A model generated the notes under the pieces. It did not search any database. It was not told the origin of the DNA and saw nothing but the letters and a program-made list of their open reading frames with translations. From Microbacterium aurantiacum (GTDB taxonomy: Bacteria; Actinomycetota; Actinomycetes; Actinomycetales; Microbacteriaceae), in the NCBI RefSeq assembly GCF_021654035.1, contig NZ_JAJPDW010000001.1:992001-1056000 (forward strand): a stretch of 64,000 bases of DNA, given 5' to 3'. Positions within the stretch are counted from its first letter, which is position 1; each line of letters begins with the position of its first letter. Below, piece after piece: positions 46,756 to 54,095 of this stretch. The position numbers were made by a program, and so were the translations under genes.

Positions 46756-47362
46756 GATCCCGTTCGACCCGTCGCTCCTGGACGCCCGGGAGCTGGCGCT
46801 GTCGGCGCTGGCCGAGATCACGCCGGAGTCGACGATCGGCGAAGCCGCAGGGTACCGCGCCGAGGGGGACGGTGTCGTCTCGCTCCGCTTCGAGAACCGC
46901 CTCGCCGGGTACCCCGGTTGGTTCTGGACGGTCACCATCGCCCGGGTCGAGGATGCCGAGCCCACCGTGCTCGAGGTGGAGCTCCTCCCCGGCGACGGCG
47001 CGCTCCTCGCGCCGGAGTGGGTGCCGTGGGCCGAGCGTCTGGCGGAGTACCAGGCCGCGCAGGAAGCGGCGGCGCAGGCCGCGGCCGAGGCCGGCGACGA
47101 CGAGTCGGACGACGACGAGTCGGACGATGACGAGGATGACGACGACCTCGACGACGTCGACGACCTCGATGCGGCCGATTTCGACGAGGACGGTTCGCGG
47201 ATCCTCCACGCGGGGGACGTCGACGGCGTCGACATCGACGAACTCGCCGACGATGACGCGGACGAGGACGACTCGGATGAGGACGACGAGTCGGACGAGG
47301 ACGACTCGGGCGACGAGAATTCAGACGACGAGGACGACGACTCGGACGACGACGAGGACTGA
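46739..47362 (+). CDS. DUF3027 protein with very acidic tail
   Basis: A 207-aa protein. Residues 1-115 form a DUF3027-type domain (SALAEITPESTIGEAAGYRAEG, LAGYPGWFWTVTIARVE, LLAPEWVPWAERLAEY). From about 120 the rest is almost only Asp, Glu and Ser, with DESDDDE-type repeats. Such a tail could mimic nucleic acid or bind basic partners. It starts within the end of cspB, so the two are translationally coupled. The function is unknown. Confidence 0.85.
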   Translation: MTSTPEIPFDPSLLDARELALSALAEITPESTIGEAAGYRAEGDGVVSLRFENRLAGYPGWFWTVTIARVEDAEPTVLEVELLPGDGALLAPEWVPWAERLAEYQAAQEAAAQAAAEAGDDESDDDESDDDEDDDDLDDVDDLDAADFDEDGSRILHAGDVDGVDIDELADDDADEDDSDEDDESDEDDSGDENSDDEDDDSDDDED

Positions 47363-47375
47363 CCCCGCCCGTCCG

Positions 47376-47401
47376 CCGGGTCGGGGCTCAGCCCCGCCCG
47401 G
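47376..47401. terminator. Bidirectional hairpin between DUF3027 and serC
   Basis: CCGGG-T-CGGGGC-TCA-GCCCCG-CCCGG: an 11-bp stem with one bulge in the gap between convergent genes, touching the serC stop at 47402. Confidence 0.75.
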
Positions 47402-48523
<1,122 letters not shown>

Positions 48524-48576
48524 CTAGGGTGGATAGGCTGTCCTCACCGGCTCGGACGGCGGAGGATGCCCCACAT

Positions 48577-49278
48577 ATGACCGATCTCATCGACACCACC
48601 GAGATGTACCTGCGCACCATCCTCGAACTCGAGGAGGAGAACATCGTGCCGCTGCGGGCGCGGATCTCCGAGCGTCTCGGGCACTCCGGTCCGACGGTGT
48701 CGCAGACCATCGGGCGCATGGAGCGCGACGGCCTGGTCGTCGTCACCGACACCCGGAGCCTCGAGCTCACCGACGCCGGGCGCCAGAAGGCCGTCGATGT
48801 GATGCGCAAGCACCGTCTCGCCGAGCGCCTCCTCTCGGACGTGATCGGGCTGGACTGGGCGTTCGTGCACGAAGAGGCCTGCCGCTGGGAGCACGTCATG
48901 AGCGAGCAGGTCGAGCGCCGGCTCGTGGAGCTTCTCGGGCACCCGACCGAGTCGCCCTACGGAAACCCCATCCCGGGCCTCGACCAGCTGGGCGACCTTC
49001 CGGCCAAGACCTTCGAGCAGGGTGTCGTCGGCCTCGTCAAGCGCATGAACGAGGAGGGGGCGCCGATCACCGGCACCGTCCGCCGTCTCGCCGAGCCCGC
49101 GCAGGTCGATCCGGAGCTCCTCCAGCAGCTGAAGGGCGCCGGCGTCATGCCCGGCGCGCACGGGTCCTTCCGCTTCAACGAGGGGTATGTGCTGGTCGAG
49201 ATGGACGGGACCGACGAGGGGCTGGAGCTGCCCGTCGAGGTCGCCTCGCACATCTTCCTCGTCGCCGAGCCCGCCTGA
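48577..49278 (+). CDS. DtxR/IdeR-family metal-dependent repressor
   Basis: A 233-aa full-length regulator with winged-helix DNA-binding domain (LRARISERLGHSGPTVSQTIGRMERDGL), dimerisation and metal domain, and a C-terminal SH3-like domain. Metal ligands match DtxR/IdeR: Met in TTEMYLRTI, His/Glu in KHRLAERLL and Cys/Glu/His in EACRWEHVMSEQ. The Cys in the primary site favours iron over manganese sensing. ATG 48577 is chosen; the upstream ATG at 48529 lies in the promoter region. Confidence 0.93.
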   Translation: MTDLIDTTEMYLRTILELEEENIVPLRARISERLGHSGPTVSQTIGRMERDGLVVVTDTRSLELTDAGRQKAVDVMRKHRLAERLLSDVIGLDWAFVHEEACRWEHVMSEQVERRLVELLGHPTESPYGNPIPGLDQLGDLPAKTFEQGVVGLVKRMNEEGAPITGTVRRLAEPAQVDPELLQQLKGAGVMPGAHGSFRFNEGYVLVEMDGTDEGLELPVEVASHIFLVAEPA

Positions 49279-49404
49279 TCTACGACCGAGTCGGCGCGGT
49301 GTACGGTCCCTGGGAATCGTCTCGGTCCGCCGTCTGAGCGTGACTTATTCGTTACCTTCGGGTAGCCTCGGACCGTCCACAGGCGACAAGCCCGCCGTCG
49401 GACT

Positions 49405-49488
49405 CCTCGGAAATTGCCTCTCTGGCTCGTCGTTTCCGAGGCCCCTGACCCGCACACCGTGCCCCGACACCGAGTGCTGACGAGCCAG
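49405..49488 (+). ncRNA. Structured 5' leader with pseudoknot topology before the M23 peptidase gene
   Basis: Two perfect helices interleave. Stem A is CCTCGGAAA (49405-49413) with TTTCCGAGG (49433-49441). Stem B is CTGGCTCGTC (49422-49431) with GACGAGCCAG (49479-49488). The left arm of B is inside the loop of A and pairs beyond it, which defines an H-type pseudoknot or two competing folds. It lies 31-115 bases before the TTG start. M23/NlpC/Rpf genes in actinobacteria often follow c-di-AMP riboswitches; I could not match that consensus by eye. Confidence 0.6.
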
Positions 49489-49519
49489 CGCCCCCGGCGC
49501 GGAGGCGCCGGAGGAACTA

Positions 49520-50482
49520 TTGGCTGAAGAGAATTCCTCGCCCGAGGGCGAGAACCCGACCGAGGCGACGCCTCCCACCCGTCGTTCCCGCAGGAGCGAG
49601 ACTCCTGCCGCCCGTCGCACCGCCGCCGTCGCACAGCGGAAGTCCGCCGTCGCCGAGCGCAAGGCCGCTGTCGCCGCCCGCAAGGCCGCCGCCACCGCGC
49701 CCGTCCGGACGACCCCCAAGGCCCCGAGCCGCGTGACCAAGCCGCTGCGCTCGATGGTGATCCTCAGCATGGTGGGCGGCCTCGTCGCCACCGCCGCGAT
49801 CCCCGCCTTCGCCGCCATGCCGCAGAGCGAGGAGGCGATCACGCAGCACCAGATCGCCGCCGACAACGCCCAGTCTCTGCTCGTCGCCTCCGACGCCAGC
49901 GCATCGCAGATCCAGCGCGAGAGCTATTCCGCCACCACGCAGGAGGAGATCGACGAGAAGAAGGCGAAGGAAGCGGCTGAAGCCGCCGCCGTCGCCCGCG
50001 CCGAAGCCGCCGCCGCTGCGGCCGCCGCCGCGGCATCCTCGTCGTCGTCCTCCGTGCCGATGAACATCAGCCTCACCTCGCCCGGCACCGGCGAGGTCCG
50101 CTGGCCGCTCCTGACCTTCACCAAGGGCCGCGGACTCGGCGACTCCGGCTACCACCAGGGCGTCGACCTCCTCGCCGACGGCGGGACCCCCATCTACGCG
50201 GCCGCCGCGGGCGTCGTCCGCGTCTCGAGCGAGAGCCACTACGGCTACGGCGTCGCCGTCACCATCGACCACGTCGTGGGCGGACAGCAGGTCAACACCG
50301 TCTACGGCCACATGACCTACGGCAGCCGTCAGGTCCAGGCCGGCCAGTACGTCGAGGCCGGTCAGCTGATCGGGCTCGTCGGCAGCACCGGACGCTCCAC
50401 CGCCAACCACCTCCACTTCGAGGTGCACATCAACGGGTCGGTCGTCGACCCGTGGGCGTGGCTGCAGGTCAACGCCGGCTGA
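49520..50482 (+). CDS. Secreted or anchored M23 metallopeptidase
   Basis: A 320-aa cell-wall hydrolase. The N-terminus is Arg/Ala-rich with three heptad-like copies of AVAxRKx (about 35-58), then a membrane or signal segment (SMVILSMVGGLVATAAIPAFA), a coiled coil ending in an Ala run, and the LytM domain. Zinc ligands are H and D in GYHQGVDLL and H in NHLHFEVHI. It starts at TTG 49520 after an ideal GGAGG. It is expected to cut peptidoglycan cross-bridges during growth or division. The structured leader upstream implies RNA-level control. Confidence 0.9.
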   Translation: MAEENSSPEGENPTEATPPTRRSRRSETPAARRTAAVAQRKSAVAERKAAVAARKAAATAPVRTTPKAPSRVTKPLRSMVILSMVGGLVATAAIPAFAAMPQSEEAITQHQIAADNAQSLLVASDASASQIQRESYSATTQEEIDEKKAKEAAEAAAVARAEAAAAAAAAAASSSSSSVPMNISLTSPGTGEVRWPLLTFTKGRGLGDSGYHQGVDLLADGGTPIYAAAAGVVRVSSESHYGYGVAVTIDHVVGGQQVNTVYGHMTYGSRQVQAGQYVEAGQLIGLVGSTGRSTANHLHFEVHINGSVVDPWAWLQVNAG

Positions 50483-50512
50483 CGGCATCCGTCATCGTCC
50501 GACGTTCGTCGA

Positions 50513-50560
50513 CACGCCACGACGCGTTCACCGACCTCCGCGCCGGCGCGTCGTGGCGTG
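50513..50560. repeat. 14-bp inverted repeat after the M23 gene
   Basis: CACGCCACGACGCG (50513-50526) and CGCGTCGTGGCGTG (50547-50560) are perfect complements around a 20-base loop. It may end M23 transcription or act as an operator for the short transcript that follows. Confidence 0.7.
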
Positions 50561-50605
50561 GGTTACCCTGAAACCCGACGCTCCACGAAGCGGAGGGAAA
50601 AGCCG

Positions 50606-50716
50606 ATGGACCGCACACCACGCATCCGCACCATGGATGCGCTCGGACGCCACGTCCTTCGGCATTGCATGATCGGATTCCGCGGCACTGCCGTGGCGCC
50701 AAGGCGCTGTCTCTGA
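50606..50716 (+). CDS. Candidate small ORF, 36 aa
   Basis: ATG 50606 encodes MDRTPRIRTMDALGRHVLRH and continues basic and Arg-rich to a TGA at about 50714-50716, inside the terminator stem. GGAGGGA lies 9-15 bases upstream. The product has no hydrophobic segment or recognised motif. The ORF may be real or may reflect a regulatory leader; the ribosome site is the best evidence. Confidence 0.4.
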   Translation: MDRTPRIRTMDALGRHVLRHCMIGFRGTAVAPRRCL

Positions 50717-50731
50717 GACAGCGCCTTTTTT
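50701..50731 (+). terminator. Rho-independent terminator
   Basis: AAGGCGCTGTC (50701-50711) pairs with GACAGCGCCTT (50717-50727) and is followed by a T-run to 50731. It is the only classical stem-plus-T-tract terminator seen in the window. Confidence 0.92.
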
Positions 50732-50807
50732 CATGCCCGTGCGCATCGGGAAACGTCGACAGGTCGAATCACCGGGAAGCCGTCCCGGACGTTCGAGAGG
50801 ATGACGA

Positions 50808-51305
50808 ATGCGCACACTGGTGCTGAACGCCGGATACGAGCCGCTCGCCGTGGTGTCGTTCAAGAGAGCCCTCGTGCTCGTGATGAACGACAAGGCCACC
50901 GTGGTCGAACGCCTGGAGGGTGAACCGGTGTGGGCCGCATCCGGCTCGTGGGAACGCCCGGCGGTGATCATCCTGACCCGGTACGTGCGCGTTCCGGGCA
51001 GCACGCACGTGCCCGTCACCCGCCGCGGGGTGCTGCGCCGCGACGGCCAGCGATGCGGATACTGCGACAAGAGTGCCACCACGATCGATCACATCCTGCC
51101 GCGCTCGCGCGGGGGAGCGGACTCGTGGGAGAACCTCGTCGCCTGCTGCCTGCGCTGCAACAACGTCAAGGGCGACCGGACGCCGCAGGAGATGGGGTGG
51201 GAGCTGCGCGTCGCGCCGCGCCCGCCGCGCGGACCCCAGTGGATGGTGCGCGGCACCGACCGCTCGGACCCTCGCTGGGAGCCGTACCTGGCCCTCGCCG
51301 CCTGA
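50808..51305 (+). CDS. HNH endonuclease family protein
   Basis: A 165-aa nuclease-like protein common as a single gene in actinobacteria. The N-domain is MRTLVLNAGYEPLAVVSFKRA. The HNH domain has a zinc-binding CGYCDKSATTIDHILPRSRGG with the catalytic DH pair, NLVACCLRCNNVKGDRTP with Asn and two more Cys, and a conserved tail. The target is unknown. A ribosome site GAGAGGATG precedes ATG 50808. No toxin partner or mobile element borders it. Confidence 0.9.
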   Translation: MRTLVLNAGYEPLAVVSFKRALVLVMNDKATVVERLEGEPVWAASGSWERPAVIILTRYVRVPGSTHVPVTRRGVLRRDGQRCGYCDKSATTIDHILPRSRGGADSWENLVACCLRCNNVKGDRTPQEMGWELRVAPRPPRGPQWMVRGTDRSDPRWEPYLALAA

Positions 51306-51338
51306 GCCTTCAGGGGGCGTCGCGCGCGCGGGCGCGGG

Positions 51339-51602
51339 TTCGTGTGGCGCGTGTGGCCCCCTCGCGCGCGCTGAGGGGGCCACTCCTGCCACGTGAGGGT
51401 CGGCGGTGACGGATGCTGCGGGGTCGGCGTCGCGGGCGGGCGTTCGTGTGGCGCGTGTGGCCCCTTCGCGCGCGCTGAGGCGGCTACTTCTGCCACGTGA
51501 GGGTCGGCGGCGGCGGATGCTGCGGGGTCGGCGTCGCGGGCGCGCATTCGTGTGGCGCGTGTGGCCCCTTCGCGCGCGCCGAGGCGGCCACTCCTGCCAC
51601 CC
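51339..51602 (+). repeat. Tandem repeat, 104-bp unit, about 2.5 copies
   Basis: Units begin TTCGTGTGGCGCGTGTGGCC at 51339, 51443 and 51547, exactly 104 bp apart. The third is truncated at about 51602. Copies differ by a few bases. In copy 1, GTGGCCCCCT and AGGGGGCCAC form a perfect 10-bp hairpin; in copies 2 and 3 the right arm has diverged. It fills most of the 397-bp gap after the HNH gene and does not encode a convincing protein. Confidence 0.92.
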
Positions 51603-51676
51603 GAAGGGCGGCGACGCGCTCGCCCGAGGGCGATGTCGGAGGGCAGAGATACGTTCGAGATCGACGTAGAGATACG

Positions 51677-51692
51677 TAGAACATGCGTTCTA
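51677..51692. promoter_or_regulatory. SOS box (LexA site) of the mutasome operon
   Basis: TAGAACATGCGTTCTA is a perfect 16-bp palindrome in the actinobacterial LexA form GAAC-N4-GTTC. It lies 10 bp upstream of the imuA ATG. Confidence 0.9.
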
Positions 51693-51702
51693 CACTGGAG
51701 GG

Positions 51703-52506
51703 ATGAGGGCGATCGTGCAGGCTACCGCGATGTCGACCCGCGACGCCGGCACCGGTGCGCGGGCGGACGTGGCGGCGCTGCGCGCGCAGATGGAGCGGAT
51801 GCAGGGGCGCCGCCTCGACGCCCCCGTTCTGCCGGTGCATCCCGCGCTCGCCTCGCTCCTGCCCGGGGGTGGGCTCCGTCCGGGCGCGGCGTATTCGCTC
51901 CCGCGATCGATGTCGCTGCTGATGGCGTTGCTGGCGACCCCGTCGAGCTCGGGATCGTGGTGCGCCGCGGTCGGGATGCCGCGTTTCGGCGCCGAGGCGG
52001 CCGAGGCCCTCGGGGTCGATCTGTCGAAACTCGTGCTGATCCCCGAGCCCGGTCCGCGGTGGCTCGCGGTCACCGCGACGATCGCCGACGTGCTCCCCGT
52101 GGTGGCGGTGCGGCCGGCGGGACGCGTGCCCGACGGCGAGATCTCGCGCCTGGCCGGGCGGCTGCGCGAGCGCGGCGCGGTGCTTCTGGTGCAGGGGCCG
52201 TGGCCGCAGGCGGAGGCGGCGATCGAGATCGACCAGCCCGACTGGGAGGGCCTCGGCCGCGGGCACGGCTACCTCTCCCGTCGCGAGGTGACGCTCCGTA
52301 CGACGAGCAGGCGCTGGCCGAATCAGCGCCGCGCGCGGGTGCTCCTGCCCGATCCGCAGGGCGGGATCTCGTCCGCGTCCGAGCCGCTGGCCGCACTCGA
52401 ACCGCAGCGCGAGGGTGGGGCAACCGGCCGCGACGGCGGCGACGGCCGCGACGGCCGCGACGAGCGTGCGGGCGCGTCCTCGCCCCCGATGCGGGCGGCC
52501 GGCTGA
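51703..52506 (+). CDS. imuA: ImuA-like RecA-fold mutasome accessory protein
   Basis: A 267-aa protein, first gene of imuA-imuB-dnaE2. The central region (HPALASLLPGGGLRPGAAYSL, LVLIPEPGPRWLAVTATIADVLPVVAV) resembles the degenerate RecA-like fold of ImuA, without a proper Walker A. The C-terminus is a Gly/Asp/Arg-rich tail. It is expected to recruit the error-prone polymerase to damaged DNA. ATG 51703 follows GGAGGG and the SOS box. It overlaps imuB by one base. Confidence 0.82.
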   Translation: MRAIVQATAMSTRDAGTGARADVAALRAQMERMQGRRLDAPVLPVHPALASLLPGGGLRPGAAYSLPRSMSLLMALLATPSSSGSWCAAVGMPRFGAEAAEALGVDLSKLVLIPEPGPRWLAVTATIADVLPVVAVRPAGRVPDGEISRLAGRLRERGAVLLVQGPWPQAEAAIEIDQPDWEGLGRGHGYLSRREVTLRTTSRRWPNQRRARVLLPDPQGGISSASEPLAALEPQREGGATGRDGGDGRDGRDERAGASSPPMRAAG

Positions 52507-54095
52507 TGACCGCGCGGGCGCCCGAGCGCAGCATGGTGCTGTGGTTTCCGGACTGGCCGGTCACCGCACTCCTTCGCGACGGCGAGGGGATGCCGCCGGG
52601 AGCGGAGGGACGGCCGATCGCCGTCGTCGAACACAACGCCGTCGTGGCCTGCTCGGCCGACGCCCGCGCCGACGGTGTGCGGCGGGGGCAGCGCCGACGC
52701 GACGCGCAGTCGCGGTGTCCGGGGCTCGTGATCGTCCCCGCCGACGCGATCCGCGACCACCGCGCGTTCTCGCCGGTCGTCGCGGCCGTCGAGGAGCACG
52801 CGCCCGGCGTGCAGGTGCTCCGGGCGGGGCTGTGCGCGCTGCGGGCGAAGGGTCCGGCGCGCTACTACGGCGGCGAGGGGGAGGCGGCGCGCGTGCTGCT
52901 CGCCGCCCTCGCCGAGCTCGGCCTCGCCGACGTGCGCGCGGGGATCGCCGACGGGCCCTTCACCGCCGAGCAGGCCGCGCGCGCGGCGACCACCCGCGCC
53001 GAGCCGGTCTTCTCGGTCCCCGCAGGCGGCGCGGCGGGCTTCCTCGCGCCGCTGTCGGTGTCGGTGCTCGCCGACGCGACGCCGGGCGAACCCGCCCGCG
53101 CCGCCGACGACCTGCCCGGACTCCTCGCGCGGCTCGGGGTGCAGACCCTGGGCGGGTTCGCGGCGATGACCCCCGACCGGGTGCGCGAGCGGTTCGGTGA
53201 GCGCGGCATCCGCCTCCACGCCCTGTCGGCGGGGTGGGATTCGCGGCCGGTCGAACCCCGTACGCCGCCGCCGGAGCTGCACCGCGAGGTCGCGTTCGAG
53301 CCGCCGCTCGAGATCGCCGACCAGGTCGCGTTCGGCATGCGCGTGGCGGCGGAGGAGTTCACCACGCGCCTCGGGGCGATCGACCTGGTCTGCACCGAGC
53401 TGCGGGTCGAGCTCTTCGGCGACCGCGGCGAGCACAGTCACCGCGTGTGGCTGCATCCGCGCTCCTTCGACGCCGCCGCGATCGTCGACCGGGTGCGCTG
53501 GCAGCTCGCCGAGGATCAGGAGGGGCTCCGCAGCGGGGTGACGCGCGTGCGGATCGAACCGGCGGCGGTGGATGCGGCATCCCACCACGCGCCGGCCCTC
53601 TTCGGCGGTGGGCCGGAGGAACGGGTGCACCACGCGCTCTCGCGCGTGCAGGCGATGCTCGGGCATCGCGGCGTGCTCACCCCCGAGATCGGCGGCGGGC
53701 GCTGGCTCGCCGAGCGGCAGGTGCTCGTGCCGTGGGGCGACCGGGTCGGGGCGCAGGCGGCCGTGCGCGCGCGCCCGTGGCCGGGGAGTCTTCCCGAACC
53801 GCATCCGGCGACGGTGTTCCTCGAGCCGGTGCCCGCCGACGTGCGCGCACTCGGCGGCGAGGTGATCGACGTCGACGAGCGGGGGAGCGTCTCGGCGGTG
53901 CCGGCCTTCCTCGCCGAGAGCGGGCGGAGCCGCGAGATCACGGCGTGGGCGGGACCGTGGCCCGTCGTCGAACGCGGGTGGGATGCCGCCCGCGCCCGCC
54001 GCGCGCACCGCTTCCAGGTCGTCGACGCCGAGGGGGCGGCGTGGCTGCTGGTGTGCGAGGGCGAGAGCTGGTGGGTCGAGGGGGCGTACGACTGA
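52506..54095 (+). CDS. imuB: ImuB, Y-family polymerase-like mutasome protein
   Basis: A 529-aa Y-family fold. The N-terminal palm begins MVLWFPDWPVTALL where active polymerases have DxDxFFA, so the catalytic acids are absent, as is known for ImuB. Finger, thumb and little-finger regions follow (LLARLGVQTLGGFAAMTPDRVRERFG; LRVELFGDRGEHSHRVWLHP), then a C-terminal region that in ImuB binds the sliding clamp and DnaE2. ATG 52506 overlaps the imuA stop by one base. The open frame upstream through the tandem repeat is spurious. Confidence 0.9.
   Translation: MTARAPERSMVLWFPDWPVTALLRDGEGMPPGAEGRPIAVVEHNAVVACSADARADGVRRGQRRRDAQSRCPGLVIVPADAIRDHRAFSPVVAAVEEHAPGVQVLRAGLCALRAKGPARYYGGEGEAARVLLAALAELGLADVRAGIADGPFTAEQAARAATTRAEPVFSVPAGGAAGFLAPLSVSVLADATPGEPARAADDLPGLLARLGVQTLGGFAAMTPDRVRERFGERGIRLHALSAGWDSRPVEPRTPPPELHREVAFEPPLEIADQVAFGMRVAAEEFTTRLGAIDLVCTELRVELFGDRGEHSHRVWLHPRSFDAAAIVDRVRWQLAEDQEGLRSGVTRVRIEPAAVDAASHHAPALFGGGPEERVHHALSRVQAMLGHRGVLTPEIGGGRWLAERQVLVPWGDRVGAQAAVRARPWPGSLPEPHPATVFLEPVPADVRALGGEVIDVDERGSVSAVPAFLAESGRSREITAWAGPWPVVERGWDAARARRAHRFQVVDAEGAAWLLVCEGESWWVEGAYD

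Larger units (their letters stand above)
50561..50731 (+). ncRNA. Candidate small transcript with its own terminator, in the 325-bp gap between the M23 and HNH genes
   Basis: The gap between 50482 and 50808 holds, in order, the inverted repeat at 50513-50560, a possible -10 (TACCCT, about 50564), a ribosome site GGAGGGAAAAG (50590 on), a 36-codon ORF (50606-50716) and a strong terminator. I cannot match it to a known RNA family. It may be a small mRNA, a leader or a dual-function RNA. Confidence 0.5.

Noticed and set aside
51339..51602. Reading the 104-bp repeats as a CRISPR array
   Set aside because: The period is too long, there are no unique spacers and no cas genes; it is a simple tandem duplication.
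51552..52505. Extension of imuB upstream through the 104-bp repeats
   Set aside because: It overlaps the well-supported imuA frame and is compositionally unlike a protein; ATG 52506 overlaps the imuA stop as in many such cassettes.
52506..52600. ImuB as a broken polymerase gene because catalytic acids are missing
   Set aside because: Loss of the acids is normal for ImuB, which acts as a scaffold in the mutasome.
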